A stretch of DNA of 64,000 nt from Serpentinimonas raichei. GTDB taxonomy: Bacteria; Pseudomonadota; Gammaproteobacteria; Burkholderiales; Burkholderiaceae_C. The DNA is taken from the NCBI RefSeq assembly GCF_000828895.1, contig NZ_AP014568.1, forward strand, positions 62,001 through 126,000, read 5' to 3'. The notes below the pieces were generated by a model. It searched no databases. It was not told the origin of the DNA and saw only the letters and a program-made list of their open reading frames with translations. Shown piece after piece: positions 8,029-17,402 of this stretch (the stretch's first letter is position 1; every line of letters begins with the position of its first letter). The translations under genes and the position numbers were made by a program.

Positions 8029-9381
8029 ATGAAATCCAACGCCTCCCCGGCCCCCACCTGGCTGGGAATCGATCTGGTCAAAAACCGCTGGATCTTTCCC
8101 TTGTTGGGCGCGCTCACCACCTTGATCGGTGGCGCCGCCTATGCCTTTAGCGTGTTTGTGCGCCCGCTCGAAGCCGAATTCGGCTGGACCCGCGCCGAAA
8201 CCGTTGCCGCCTTTTCCACCGCCATGTTCGTGTTTGGCATTCTGATGTTCGTCGGCGGTTATTTCGTGGACAAATACGGCCCAAAAATCGTGTTCTTTGT
8301 GGGCGCGGCCTTTTTGGCCACGTCGCAGATTCTTTCGGCGCAAATCGACACCGTGGTTGAACTGGTGCTGACCTTTGGCGTGGTCGGCGGCATCGGTTTG
8401 GGCCTGACTTACACCGCGGCCACGGTGGCGGTGAGCTCGCGCTGGTTCCCGGACAAAAAGGGCACGGCGATCGGCTTTGCGGTGCTGGGTTTTGGTTTGG
8501 GGGCGGCGGTGGCGGGGCCGGTCTGGACCGCCAGCATCGCCGCCATCGGCTGGCGTGAAACCTATATGTGGACTGGGGCCGTGTTTGCAATCGGTCTATT
8601 CATCATCGGCACGGTACTGCGCTTTCCACCCGCCGACTGGCATTTCGTGCCCGGCCGCGGCTGGGAGCCCATGGACGATGCCACCGCCGCTGCCGCCCGT
8701 GGCAAAAACGAGGTCGCCATCAACCCGAACGACCTAACCTTCGCCGAGGCCGCACGCACACCGCAGATGTGGCTCACCGGAGCCATGTTCTTCCTGAGCA
8801 TCTTTGGTGGCCTGATGGCGGTTTCGCAACTGGCGGCCTTTGCCCGCGACGCCCAGCCGACCGGCATCGGCATGGCCGCCGCCGCCGCCGGCTTGGTGGT
8901 GATGACCATGGCCATCTTCAATGGCGCGGGGCGCCCGACTTGGGGCGCCATCTCCGACATCATCGGCATCCGCAACGCCTACATGATCGTGATCTGCCTC
9001 ATGATCGCCGCCATGCTGACCCTGAGCATCGCCGCCACGCCGACCGTGATGTTCGTGGCTGCTGGGCTCACCGGCTTTGCCTTTGGCGGCATACTGGCCC
9101 TGAACCCGATCCTGACCACGGCCTTCTTTGGCTCCACCTACGTCGCGCGCATCTACGGCTTGGTGTATTTGATCGGCTTTGGCGGCGGCGGCTTCTTCGG
9201 GCCGATGGTGGGCGGCATGGTGCGCACCCAAACCGGCAGCTACGACATGGCCTTCCTGAGCGCGGCCGCCACCGCCACCGTGGCGCTGATACTGGCCTAC
9301 TTCTTGGTGCCCAAGAGCGGGCAGGAGCACCTCAAGCGCCCGGGCCCAGCAGCGGTGCCGCCGACCACAGTCGCTGCCTAA
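8029..9381 (+). CDS. OFA-family MFS transporter (oxalate/formate antiporter-like)
   Basis: A 450-residue MFS permease of the inner membrane with twelve predicted helices. It opens with the OFA-type NRWIFPLLGALTTLIGGAAYAFSVF-like first helix and the GYFVDKYGPK loop between helices 2 and 3. OFA members exchange oxalate, formate or other small monocarboxylates. Its position divergent from the formate dehydrogenase operon supports formate or oxalate import, which is inference. A strong GAGGAG ribosome site precedes ATG 8029. The 139-bp MITE-like insertion ends 8 bases before that site. Substrate residues cannot be judged by eye. Confidence 0.85.
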   Translation: MKSNASPAPTWLGIDLVKNRWIFPLLGALTTLIGGAAYAFSVFVRPLEAEFGWTRAETVAAFSTAMFVFGILMFVGGYFVDKYGPKIVFFVGAAFLATSQILSAQIDTVVELVLTFGVVGGIGLGLTYTAATVAVSSRWFPDKKGTAIGFAVLGFGLGAAVAGPVWTASIAAIGWRETYMWTGAVFAIGLFIIGTVLRFPPADWHFVPGRGWEPMDDATAAAARGKNEVAINPNDLTFAEAARTPQMWLTGAMFFLSIFGGLMAVSQLAAFARDAQPTGIGMAAAAAGLVVMTMAIFNGAGRPTWGAISDIIGIRNAYMIVICLMIAAMLTLSIAATPTVMFVAAGLTGFAFGGILALNPILTTAFFGSTYVARIYGLVYLIGFGGGGFFGPMVGGMVRTQTGSYDMAFLSAAATATVALILAYFLVPKSGQEHLKRPGPAAVPPTTVAA

Positions 9382-9514
9382 AGGCGTCGTCCGTTTACAC
9401 TCCTACGGGGCGCATCCGGCGTGGCCGCACAGGCTGCGCCGGGTGCTGCCCGTCTGAGGCCACACCATTCATCGGCGGCCTATTGATCAACAGTCTTGTG
9501 GCGTGGCGCTGAAT

Positions 9515-10522
9515 ATGGACGTTTTGCTTGGTTTTTTTCATACTTTCCTGACCCAGTTTCAAACGCCCACGCTGGCGTTTTTGTTGGGTGGGATGTTGGC
9601 TGCTGCGCTGGGCAGCAAGCTCGATATACCGGATGCGATTTACCGCTTCTGCGTTTTCATGCTTTTGATGCGCATCGGTATTCAAGGCGGCATGGAGATT
9701 CGCGAAGGCGATATCGGGGCCATGCTGCTGCCGGCATTGTTCAGTGCCGTAATCGGCATGACGATTGTGGTATTGGGCTGGTTGACCTTGGCGCGCTTGC
9801 GCGGCGTGCGCATGGACGATGCGCTGGCCACGGCCGGTTTGTTTGGTGCTGTCAGTGCCTCGACCATGGCAGCCGGCATGTTCATGCTGGAAGACGAAGG
9901 CATATTTTTTGAGGCTTGGGTGCCCGCTTTGTATCCCTTCATGGATATTCCGGCCTTGGTGTTGGCGATTGTGTTGGCCAACCTGTATCTGAGCAAAAAG
10001 AATGGCGGTTCTGGTCAGCGGGTAGCGATCTGGCCCATCGTCAAGGAAAGCCTGCAAGGGCCGGCGCTGTCGGCCATGTTGCTGGGTTTGGCGATTGGCC
10101 TGTTCACGCGCCCCGAAGTGGTATTTGAAGGATTTTACGATTTGCTGTTCCGTGGCCTGCTGACGGTGCTGATGGTGACCATGGGCATCGAGGCCTGGCA
10201 GCGCTTGAGCGAATTGCGCAAGGTGGCGCATTGGTACATTGCCTACGCCTTTGTCATGCCCATCGTGCACGGCTTGATTGGCTTTGGCTTGGGCTATATT
10301 GCGCACCTGCTGGCGGGCTTTAGCCCCGGTGGCGTGATTTTACTGGCGATCATCGCCGCCTCGAGTTCCGACATTTCCGGCCCGCCCACGCTGCGTGCTG
10401 GCATTCCGACGGCCAATCCTTCGTCCTACATAGGCTCATCGACCGGGGTCGGCACGCCAGTGGCGATTGCCATCTGCATTCCGCTGTTCTTGATCCTGGG
10501 TCAAGCGGTTTTTGATCTATGA
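9515..10522 (+). CDS. sbtA: SbtA-type sodium-dependent bicarbonate transporter
   Basis: A 335-residue membrane protein of the SbtA (DUF897) family, which imports bicarbonate with sodium in cyanobacteria and many other bacteria. About ten hydrophobic helices are arranged as two similar halves. Conserved pieces seen are LGSKLDIPDAIY, FGAVSASTMAAG in the first half, and SSSDISGPPTLRAG with a late GTPVAIAICIP in the second. I chose ATG 9515; GTG 9503 in frame is an alternative, and neither has a clear ribosome site. Its stop overlaps the next gene (ATGA). Base composition is visibly lower in GC than the neighbours, which suggests transfer. Confidence 0.9.
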   Translation: MDVLLGFFHTFLTQFQTPTLAFLLGGMLAAALGSKLDIPDAIYRFCVFMLLMRIGIQGGMEIREGDIGAMLLPALFSAVIGMTIVVLGWLTLARLRGVRMDDALATAGLFGAVSASTMAAGMFMLEDEGIFFEAWVPALYPFMDIPALVLAIVLANLYLSKKNGGSGQRVAIWPIVKESLQGPALSAMLLGLAIGLFTRPEVVFEGFYDLLFRGLLTVLMVTMGIEAWQRLSELRKVAHWYIAYAFVMPIVHGLIGFGLGYIAHLLAGFSPGGVILLAIIAASSSDISGPPTLRAGIPTANPSSYIGSSTGVGTPVAIAICIPLFLILGQAVFDL

Positions 10523-10863
10523 TTCAACCCACTGATCGGGGTGTAAAAATGATGAACAAAGCCAAAAAAGTGGTGGTGGTCACCGAGAAAATCTTGCTCG
10601 GGAAAATCGTCGATTTGATACTGGCGGCCGGTGCGACCGGCTACACCGCAGTACTGGCCAGCGGTCAGGGCGGCCGGGGGGTGCGCACCGATGCCTTGAC
10701 CGGGCACGGTGATATTTTTAGCAACATCAGGATTGAAGTCATCACCGTGAGCGACGAAGTGGCGCAAAAAATCATCGACCAGGTGATTGCGAAGTATTTC
10801 AACAACTATTCCGGCATCGCTTACATAGAAGATGTTTGGGTGGCCAGGAGGGATCATTTCTGA
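10519..10863 (+). CDS. sbtB: SbtB-like PII-family regulator of SbtA
   Basis: A 114-residue (104 from the in-frame ATG at 10549) PII-like ferredoxin-fold protein. The core KVVVVTEKILLGKIVDLIL, the T-loop region GQGGRGVR and the helix DEVAQKIIDQVIAKYF followed by a final strand IAYIEDVWVA fit SbtB. In cyanobacteria, cAMP- and adenine-nucleotide-bound SbtB binds SbtA and closes the transporter. The cysteine-containing C-terminal R-loop extension of some cyanobacterial SbtB is absent; the protein ends ARRDHF. It overlaps sbtA by 4 bases, so the two are made together. GC is low for the region. Confidence 0.87.
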   Translation: MIQPTDRGVKMMNKAKKVVVVTEKILLGKIVDLILAAGATGYTAVLASGQGGRGVRTDALTGHGDIFSNIRIEVITVSDEVAQKIIDQVIAKYFNNYSGIAYIEDVWVARRDHF

Positions 10864-10971
10864 GCTTGAAGGTACGGTTTTTTGCTTTCACAGGGTGCGC
10901 ATCCGCTCCTTGTTTCGTGCGCTGGTGTGGGCGGTTGGCTGCACCGCTGTGGTGGGCAAACGCTAGAACTT

Positions 10972-11601
10972 ATGCAGGATCATCCCGTTTTAGATCGTGG
11001 GCAGTGGGCTCAGGCCCTGATACAAGGGCGGCACAGCACCTCGCCGCGGCGCTTGGGCGCGCCGGGGCCCGATGCGGCGCAGCAGCAGCTCATACTGGCC
11101 GCTGCGGGGGCTGCGCCCGATCACGGCCGCATCCTGCCTTGGCGCCTGATCGAGGTGCCGCTGGACCAGCGCGCGCGCTTGGGGGCAGCCTTTGCCGAGG
11201 CCTTGCTGGAGCGCGACCCGCAAGCCACGGCCGAGCAACTGGCGCAGGCGGCCGAGAAAGCGCAGCGCGCGCCTTGGCTGTTGCTGGCGCTGCTGCGTTT
11301 GGGGCACGCTGGGGCTGTGGGGGCCGAAATCCCAGAGCACGAGCGGCTGCTGGCCACTGGGGCGGCGCTGCAAAACATGCTGCTGCAAGCCAGTTCCTTG
11401 GGCTTGGGCTCCAGCCTGACCAGCGGCCAGGCGCTGCAGTCGGGCCCGCTGCGGCGTCTGTTTGGCTTGGCTGAAGAAGAAAAGGCGCTGTGTTTTGTCA
11501 ACTTCGGCCATGTGGCGCAGCCGCGTGCGGTGCGACAGCGGCCCGCAGTGGCCGATTACTTTAGTCGCTGGGCTCCTGAACCGGGTCGGGAGTCACCATG
11601 A
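10972..11601 (+). CDS. Nitroreductase-family protein (YdjA-like)
   Basis: A 209-residue FMN-dependent nitroreductase-fold protein. The N-terminal RRLGAPGPDAAQQQLILAAA resembles the family's FMN-binding start (usually RRS-x-R-x-F), followed by a proline-containing PDHGRILPWRLIEV block. The C-terminal half has NMLLQASSLGLGSSLTSG, the usual active-site wall, and LCFVNFGH. The substrate is unknown; YdjA-type enzymes are small NAD(P)H oxidoreductases. ATG 10972 is preferred over an upstream in-frame TTG. It is coupled to mobA by an ATGA overlap, which hints at co-transcription but does not define the function. Confidence 0.82.
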   Translation: MQDHPVLDRGQWAQALIQGRHSTSPRRLGAPGPDAAQQQLILAAAGAAPDHGRILPWRLIEVPLDQRARLGAAFAEALLERDPQATAEQLAQAAEKAQRAPWLLLALLRLGHAGAVGAEIPEHERLLATGAALQNMLLQASSLGLGSSLTSGQALQSGPLRRLFGLAEEEKALCFVNFGHVAQPRAVRQRPAVADYFSRWAPEPGRESP

Positions 11602-12245
11602 CGGCGCCCACGCTTGGCCTGGCCGAGCCGGTGACGGCCTTGGTGCTGGCGGGCGGGCGCGGCAGCCGCATGGGCGGAGTGGACAAGGGCTTGCTGCGTG
11701 TGCAAGGGGCCCCGCTGGTGCAGTGGGCGCTGCAGCGGCTGCGCGCCCAAGCCGGAGTGGCCCCGGTTGAAATGGCCATCAACGCCAACCGCCAATTGGC
11801 CGACTATGCCGCCTTTGGGGTGCCGGTGTGGCCCGACCCGGTGCCGGGTTTTGTCGGCCCCTTGGCCGGTTTTGCGGCTGGTTTGCAGCACTGCCGCACA
11901 CCCTTGCTGCTGACGGTGCCCTGCGATGTGCCGCAGTTCCCGCTCGATCTGCTGCTGCGTTTGCGCCAGGCCCTGCGGCAAGAGCAGGCCGACCTGGCGC
12001 TCGCGGCGGCGCCGGACGAGGCCGGGGCGACGCGCTGGCAACCGGTTTTTTGTTTGCTGCGCACCGGACTGCGCCAGAGCCTGCTCGACTCCCTCGAACA
12101 GGGCGAATGCAAGGTGCAGCATTGGGCGCGCAAGCACCGTTGCGCCGTGGTGAACTTCGATGCCGCCACCGACGACCCGCTGGCCTTTCGCAACCTCAAT
12201 ACGCCCGAGCAGGTGCGCGCCTTGGAGGCAGAGCGGGCTGATTAG
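11598..12245 (+). CDS. mobA: Molybdenum cofactor guanylyltransferase MobA
   Basis: A 215-residue nucleotidyltransferase that joins GMP to Mo-molybdopterin to give the guanine dinucleotide cofactor used by FdsA. The GT-A-like N-terminus ALVLAGGRGSRMGGVDKGL binds GTP. PVWPDPVPGFVGPLAG and the metal-binding VPCDVP motif follow, and a late NLNTPE tail is typical of the family. It overlaps the previous gene by ATGA and converges with the protease gene, sharing 4 bases. Proximity to the formate dehydrogenase and moaC makes a Mo-enzyme neighbourhood. Confidence 0.93.
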   Translation: MTAPTLGLAEPVTALVLAGGRGSRMGGVDKGLLRVQGAPLVQWALQRLRAQAGVAPVEMAINANRQLADYAAFGVPVWPDPVPGFVGPLAGFAAGLQHCRTPLLLTVPCDVPQFPLDLLLRLRQALRQEQADLALAAAPDEAGATRWQPVFCLLRTGLRQSLLDSLEQGECKVQHWARKHRCAVVNFDAATDDPLAFRNLNTPEQVRALEAERAD

Positions 12246-13837
12246 CGGATCGGCAGCGCCTGTTCGCGCACCCGTTCTTCGACGTGGCGCAGCCGCGCAT
12301 CGATGATCGACTGTTCGATGTGATCGACCGCGCCCGCCGTCTGCCCCAACTGGCGCGCCGCGCGCAGCCGCTCCAGCGCGCCGGGGGCGTCGAGCTGGGC
12401 CAGCCGCGCCTCGGCCTCGGCGCGGGCGGCGCGCACCGGCTGCTGCTGCGCCAGATGCAGCCCGGCCAGCGTTTGCCACGCCAAGGCGTCGCCGGGGTGC
12501 AGGCTGGTGCGCGCTTGCAGGCGCGCGATGGCCAGCCGCTGCAGTTCGGGGCCGTGCTGCAAGCTGGCTTGGGCCGCCAGCAGCAGCGCGGCGCGGCGCT
12601 CCGATTGCAGGGCCGCCGCCAGCAGATCGTTTAGCGCCTGCTGTTGCGCCAAGGGCAGCGCCTGCGGCGGCAGCAGCAGCAACAGCTCCAGGTGCAGCCA
12701 GCGCAGTTGCTCCTGGGTGGCGGGGTCGGCTGGCTCGTGCGCTTGCAGTTGGCGCAAGCCCTGCAAGGCCAGCGCCGGCTCGCGCAGCCGCGCGGCGGCC
12801 AGGGTGGCGGCGTAGAGCCGGCCCAGTTCCTCCGGCCCGGGGGCGCGGCCCACGGCTGGCGTGGCAGGCGCACCGGCGGCCGGGCGCAGCGTGGCGGCCA
12901 AGGCTTGCAGCCGATCGCTGCCGGTTTCGGACAACACGCGCGCCCGCGCCGCCATCAGCGCGTGCACCGGCGCCGGAATCGGGCTTTGGGCCTGGCGCAG
13001 CGGCTCCAGTTCGTAAAGCCGCGCCTGCATGTCGGCGCTGCGCTCGGCCGTCATGGGGTGGGTGCGCAGGTAGGGGAAAGAGCCGCCGTCGTTGAGCCGC
13101 GCTGCGGCTTGCAGCTTGTCGAACAGGGTGACGAAACCCCGGCCGTCGAAACCGGCCTCGGTCATGATACCCAGCCCAACCCGGTCCGCTTCGCGCTCCA
13201 TGTCGCGCGAGAAATTGAGCTGCCCTTGCAGCGCCAGCGCCTGCCCGCCCATCACGGCGGCGCTGGCCACGTCGGCGTTGCGCGAGGCATTGGCCGCCAG
13301 CGCGCCCAAGATCATGGCCCCGATCACCCACGGCGTTTGCTGCTGGCGGCGCTCGAACAGCCGTGCGATGTGGCGCTGCGACACGTGCGCCAGCTCGTGC
13401 GCCAGCACGGCGGCGATTTCGTCGGCGCTGGTGCTGATGGCCAACAGCCCCAGGTGCAGGCCCAGATAGCCGCCCGGCAGGGCAAAGGCGTTCACGCTGC
13501 GGTCGCGGCTGAGCAGCAGCTCCCAGGCAAAGCGCTCAGCCAGTTCGGGTGACACGTCGCCACGGCGCTGCGCCGCCTGCATCAGTGGCTGCCAGATGGT
13601 TTGCAGGTAGTCGTGCAGCAGCGGGTCGTCGAGGTAGTCGGGGCTGCGAAAGAGCGAGCGCGCGATCTCGTCGCCCAAGCGCCGCTCTTGCGCCAGCGAG
13701 AGCGCGCTGGCGTCGCCCAAGGCGGGCAGATGGGGGGTGGCCGCCGCCGCGGGTTGCGCTGCCATGGGCGCGAGCAGCGTGGTCAAGCCCAAAGCCAGCA
13801 GCCAAGGCCGACAGCGGTGCAACAGTTTCGATCTCAT
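12242..13837 (-). CDS. M48-family periplasmic metalloprotease, BepA/YfgC-like
   Basis: A 531-residue exported zinc protease. The signal peptide ends around residue 33. HELAH at 147-151 and Glu216 in READ are the expected zinc ligands and catalytic Glu of M48 enzymes. From about residue 280 the protein is a long Leu/Ala/Gln-rich helical region consistent with TPR repeats, as in BepA. BepA watches outer-membrane protein assembly, cutting stalled LptD, and the same role is inferred here. The gene is transcribed alone and its stop overlaps that of mobA. Confidence 0.88.
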   Translation of the reverse strand: MRSKLLHRCRPWLLALGLTTLLAPMAAQPAAAATPHLPALGDASALSLAQERRLGDEIARSLFRSPDYLDDPLLHDYLQTIWQPLMQAAQRRGDVSPELAERFAWELLLSRDRSVNAFALPGGYLGLHLGLLAISTSADEIAAVLAHELAHVSQRHIARLFERRQQQTPWVIGAMILGALAANASRNADVASAAVMGGQALALQGQLNFSRDMEREADRVGLGIMTEAGFDGRGFVTLFDKLQAAARLNDGGSFPYLRTHPMTAERSADMQARLYELEPLRQAQSPIPAPVHALMAARARVLSETGSDRLQALAATLRPAAGAPATPAVGRAPGPEELGRLYAATLAAARLREPALALQGLRQLQAHEPADPATQEQLRWLHLELLLLLPPQALPLAQQQALNDLLAAALQSERRAALLLAAQASLQHGPELQRLAIARLQARTSLHPGDALAWQTLAGLHLAQQQPVRAARAEAEARLAQLDAPGALERLRAARQLGQTAGAVDHIEQSIIDARLRHVEERVREQALPIR

Positions 13838-13914
13838 GCCCGTATGATGCCAGCTTGGCGGAAAAATTGCGTTCGCCTTCGCTCCCTTGATCCCACACCA
13901 CCCCTGCTCCCAAA

Positions 13915-14403
13915 ATGCCCGATCAGCTCACCCATTTCGACGCCCAAGGCCAGGCCCACATGGTCGATGTGGGCGACAAGGCCGCCACGCGCCGCTTGGC
14001 GGTGGCCGAGGGCCTGATCCGGCTCGAAGCGGCCACCTTGAGGCTGATCGAGGACGGCAGTGCCAAAAAAGGCGATGTGCTGGGGGTGGCGCGGCTGGCC
14101 GGCATCATGGCGGCCAAAAAAACCAGCGAGCTGATCCCGCTCTGTCACCCGGTGGCCCTGACCCGGGTGGCGTTGGAGTTTGAGTTGCTGCCCGACCCGC
14201 CCGCCGTGCGCTGCACCGCCAGCGCCGAGACGGTGGGGCCGACCGGGGTCGAGATGGAAGCCCTGACTGCCGTGCAAGTGGCCTTGCTCACGATTTATGA
14301 CATGTGCAAGGCGGTGGACCGGGGCATGGAGATCACCGGGGTGCGGCTGCTGCAAAAAGAAGGCGGGCGCTCGGGCAGTTACCGCCACCCCAGCGCCCCT
14401 TAA
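13915..14403 (+). CDS. moaC: Cyclic pyranopterin monophosphate synthase MoaC
   Basis: A 162-residue MoaC that completes the first step of molybdopterin synthesis, turning 3',8-cyclo-GTP into cyclic pyranopterin monophosphate. Signature pieces are HMVDVGDK near the start, [18 protein letters not shown] with the catalytic Lys, and [11 protein letters not shown] with YDMCKAVD. Its length fits. It is divergent from the protease gene with only 77 bases between, and no other moa gene is visible here. Confidence 0.95.
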   Translation: MPDQLTHFDAQGQAHMVDVGDKAATRRLAVAEGLIRLEAATLRLIEDGSAKKGDVLGVARLAGIMAAKKTSELIPLCHPVALTRVALEFELLPDPPAVRCTASAETVGPTGVEMEALTAVQVALLTIYDMCKAVDRGMEITGVRLLQKEGGRSGSYRHPSAP

Positions 14404-14434
14404 TCCAGCCCCTGCCCAGCCGCGGCCCAACGCT

Positions 14435-15802
14435 TTAGCGTCCGGGCTCGTCGTCCTCGTCGGCCCCGTTGGCCAGCAAGTCGGCAGGGGCGCCAGCGGG
14501 CAGGTCTTCCACGCCGCGCAGTTTGCGCTCGATGGCGCGTGTGCGCACCCCAATGTCGCCGAACTTTCGGGAGGCGGCGTCGATGGACTTGTGGGTGGCA
14601 TCGACGATTTCGCCAAATTTTTTGAACTCGGTTTTGACCGCCGACAAAATGAGCCAGACCTCGGACGAGCGCTTCTCGATCGCCAGCGTGCGAAAGCCCA
14701 GCCGCAGGCTGTTGAGCATGGCCGCCAGCGTGGTGGGGCCGGCGACCACGATGCGCCAGTCGTTTTGCAGCGCCTCGATCATGCCGGGCAAGCGGCAGAC
14801 TTCGGCAAACAGGCCCTCGGTGGGCAGAAACAACACCGCAAAGTCGGTGGTGTGCGGCGGGCTCAGGTATTTGCTGGCGATTTTGCGCGCCTCCAGCCGG
14901 ATCGAGGCCTCGAAGGCGGCGCTGGCCGATTGAATCAGGGCCTTGTCGGCGTTCTCGTGCGCGTCTAGCAGGCGCTGGTAGTGCTCGACCGGGTATTTGG
15001 CGTCGATCGGCAGCCAGACCGGTTGCTCGTCGGTCTTGCCCGGCATTTTGATGGCGAATTCGACCAGTTCGTTGCTGCCCGGCACCGTCTTGACGTTTTG
15101 CGCGTACTGATCGGGGGTGAGCAGGCCTTCGATCAGGGCCCCGAGCTGCACCTCGCCCCAGGTGCCGCGGCTGCGCACATTGCTCATGACGCGCTTGAGG
15201 TCGCCCACGCTGCCGGCCAGCAGCTTCATCTCGCCCAGGCCGTTATGCACCTGCTCCAGCCGCTCGCTCACCAGTTTGAACGATTCGCCCAGCCGCTGCT
15301 CCAGCGTGGCGTGCAGCTTTTCGTCCACCGTCAGGCGCATTTGTTCGAGCCGGGCGCCGTTGTCGGCCTGGATGGCGGCCAGCCGCTCGTTGAGGGCGGC
15401 GCGCAACTGCTCGGCGTGTTGCAGGTTGTCGGCCGCCAGTTGCGTCAGGCTGCGGCCCAGTTCGTGGCGCAGCGCCAGCAGCGCCTCGCCGGTTTCGCGC
15501 CGGCCGTGCCGGGCTTCCTCCACCGTTTTGGCCAGTTGTTCGTCGAGGCGCTGGCGCGCCGCCTCCTGCGCCAGCGCCGAACTGGCGCTGAAGGCCTGGA
15601 TGTGCAGCTCGATGCGGGCGCAGGCGGCTTCGCTGCGCGCGCTGGCCTGGGTCAGCGCCAGCAGCGATTGTTCGAGCGCGCTCAGGCGCAGCAGCAGCTC
15701 GGGCGCGGCCTCGGGGCGCGGGCGGCGCAGCAACAGCACCAGTTGCAGCGCCAGCGTGCCCAGCAGACCCAGGGCCAGCAGCGCCAGCAACCAGTCGTTC
15801 AT
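14435..15802 (-). CDS. rmuC: DNA recombination protein RmuC homologue
   Basis: A 455-residue membrane-anchored protein with one N-terminal helix (about 4-25). Next is a long Gln/Ala/Arg/Glu-rich coiled coil to about residue 190, then the RmuC nuclease-like domain with GTWGEVQLGALIE, LPIDAKYP and FLPTEGLFAEV. RmuC limits inversions and is thought to act on DNA ends; the PD-(D/E)xK-like fold is family knowledge. A short acidic tail (DEDDEPGR) ends it. It sits 16 bases after the 3-hydroxybutyryl-CoA dehydrogenase gene, without functional link. Confidence 0.93.
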   Translation of the reverse strand: MNDWLLALLALGLLGTLALQLVLLLRRPRPEAAPELLLRLSALEQSLLALTQASARSEAACARIELHIQAFSASSALAQEAARQRLDEQLAKTVEEARHGRRETGEALLALRHELGRSLTQLAADNLQHAEQLRAALNERLAAIQADNGARLEQMRLTVDEKLHATLEQRLGESFKLVSERLEQVHNGLGEMKLLAGSVGDLKRVMSNVRSRGTWGEVQLGALIEGLLTPDQYAQNVKTVPGSNELVEFAIKMPGKTDEQPVWLPIDAKYPVEHYQRLLDAHENADKALIQSASAAFEASIRLEARKIASKYLSPPHTTDFAVLFLPTEGLFAEVCRLPGMIEALQNDWRIVVAGPTTLAAMLNSLRLGFRTLAIEKRSSEVWLILSAVKTEFKKFGEIVDATHKSIDAASRKFGDIGVRTRAIERKLRGVEDLPAGAPADLLANGADEDDEPGR

Positions 15803-15818
15803 GATGGGGCCGGGTGCC

Positions 15819-16670
15819 TCAGTAGCTGTACACGCCGCGCCCGCTCTTGCGGCCCAGGCGGCCGGCGGCGACCAGCTCCTTGAGCAGCGGGCAGGGGCGG
15901 TATTTGCTGTCGTTGAACTCGCTCACAAAGACGTTCATCACCGCCAGGCAGACGTCGAGCCCGATCAGGTCGGCCAGCGCCAGCGGGCCGATCGGGTGGT
16001 TGCAGCCCAGCTTCATGCCGGCGTCGATGTCTTCGGCGCTGGCCAGCCCTTCGGCGAGCACGAAAAAAGCCTCGTTGATCATCGGGATCAGCACCCGGTT
16101 GACGACGAAGCCGGGCGCGTTCTTGACCGTGATCGGCGTCTTGCCCAGCTTGAGCGCCAGCGCCTGCACTGCGGCATGGGTGGCGTCGCTGGTTTGCAGG
16201 CCGCGGATCAGTTCGACCAGCGCCATCATCGGCACCGGGTTGAAGAAGTGCATGCCGATGAAGCGCTCCGGCCGCCCGCTCAGCGCCGCCAACTGGGTGA
16301 TGCTGATCGAACTGGTGTTGGTGGCGACCACGGCCTCGGGCGCCAGCAGGGCGTCGAGCTGGCGCAGGATTTTGATTTTGAGTTCGAGGTTTTCGGTGGC
16401 GGCCTCGATCACCAGTTGCGCCCCTTGCAGCGCGGCGGTGTCGGTGCCGACCTGGATGCGCGCCAGCGCGGCGTCTTTGTCGGCGGCGCTGATTTTGTCC
16501 TTCTTGAGCAGGCGCTCCAGGCTGCCGGTGACGGCGGCCAAGCCCTTTTGCACCGCGGCTTCGCTGATGTCAACCAGCACGACCGATACGCCGTTGAGTG
16601 CGCAGACCTGCGCGATGCCGTGGCCCATGGTGCCCGCGCCGACGATGCCGACGGTTTGGATTTCGCTCAT
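15819..16670 (-). CDS. 3-hydroxybutyryl-CoA dehydrogenase
   Basis: A 283-residue NAD-dependent dehydrogenase of the HBD/PaaH family, interconverting 3-hydroxybutyryl-CoA and acetoacetyl-CoA. The Rossmann start GIVGAGTMGHGIAQVCA, the ATNTSSISIT block, the catalytic GMHFFNPVP His region with Glu in ATEN, and the C-terminal NAPGFVVNR and DLIGLDV motifs are all present. ATG 16670 has GGAGAG just upstream; the in-frame residues before it are not conserved. It faces the same way as the phasin gene upstream, but a terminator separates them. Confidence 0.94.
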   Translation of the reverse strand: MSEIQTVGIVGAGTMGHGIAQVCALNGVSVVLVDISEAAVQKGLAAVTGSLERLLKKDKISAADKDAALARIQVGTDTAALQGAQLVIEAATENLELKIKILRQLDALLAPEAVVATNTSSISITQLAALSGRPERFIGMHFFNPVPMMALVELIRGLQTSDATHAAVQALALKLGKTPITVKNAPGFVVNRVLIPMINEAFFVLAEGLASAEDIDAGMKLGCNHPIGPLALADLIGLDVCLAVMNVFVSEFNDSKYRPCPLLKELVAAGRLGRKSGRGVYSY

Positions 16671-16744
16671 GAAAACTCTCCTGAAGTGGGGGGGTGATGG
16701 CGGATGAGGCAATAGGGTCATTATGCCTTTGGCCAGTGACCGCG

Positions 16745-16781
16745 AAAAAAAACCCCGAGGCCGTGAAGCGCTCGGGGTTTT
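16745..16781 (-). terminator. Intrinsic terminator after the phasin gene
   Basis: On the minus strand a CCCCGAG...CTCGGGG stem with an 11-base loop region is followed by eight T. It lies between the end of the phasin gene and the start of the dehydrogenase gene, so it should end phasin transcripts. Confidence 0.85.
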
Positions 16782-16847
16782 AGGCTCCGCCGACGTGGGC
16801 CGGATCGAGTCCGGCTTAGGCGGGCGGCAGGCCTGGATCGGCCTCGA

Positions 16848-17402
16848 TCAGGCGGCCGATTTGCTGGAGCGGGCAGCCGGTTTGGCGCTGCTCACGGCGG
16901 TGCTGGTGACGGCGTTGAAGTTGGCTTCGGCCAGCTCGCTGGCTTGCTTGACGGCTTTTTGCACCGATTCCATGGCGGCGCTGGCGGTGGACACGGCGCT
17001 TTTCACAGCAGCCACGGCCGACTCAGAGCCTTGGGGCGCGTTTTTCACGGCGCTGTCCACGGCGGCGACGAACTGCTTTTGGGCATCCGATGCTTGCGCT
17101 TCGGCTACTTTGCTCAGCTCGGCACCCATGCCGGTGGCGATGTCGTACAGGTGGCGGCTGTAGGAGGCGGCTTTCTCGGCCATCGGCTGCAGGGCGGCGC
17201 TTTGCAGGGCGACCACGTCTTGCAGGTCTTTGGCGCCCAGCACGGCTTGGGCGTGGCTGGCGGTTTCGGACAGCGAAGCGCGGGCGGCTTGCAGGTTCAG
17301 TTCGTTCAGGCGCTCGACGCTGGCCAGCGCCTTGGAGCTCAGATCGAACAGGGTGGAGACTTGGGCTTTTTGGGCGGCGAGGATTTGTTCAACGGTCAAC
17401 AT
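16848..17402 (-). CDS. Phasin, polyhydroxyalkanoate granule protein
   Basis: A 184-residue amphipathic helical protein of the PhaP-type phasin family. It starts with [25 protein letters not shown] sequence, has [10 protein letters not shown] and ends with an Ala/Ser/Lys-rich tail. Phasins coat PHA granules and limit their size. It has AAGGA about 8 bases before ATG 17402, two PhaR-like operator motifs upstream and a strong terminator behind. The adjacent 3-hydroxybutyryl-CoA dehydrogenase fits a storage-polymer context, but no PHA synthase is in the window. Confidence 0.92.
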   Translation of the reverse strand: MLTVEQILAAQKAQVSTLFDLSSKALASVERLNELNLQAARASLSETASHAQAVLGAKDLQDVVALQSAALQPMAEKAASYSRHLYDIATGMGAELSKVAEAQASDAQKQFVAAVDSAVKNAPQGSESAVAAVKSAVSTASAAMESVQKAVKQASELAEANFNAVTSTAVSSAKPAARSSKSAA

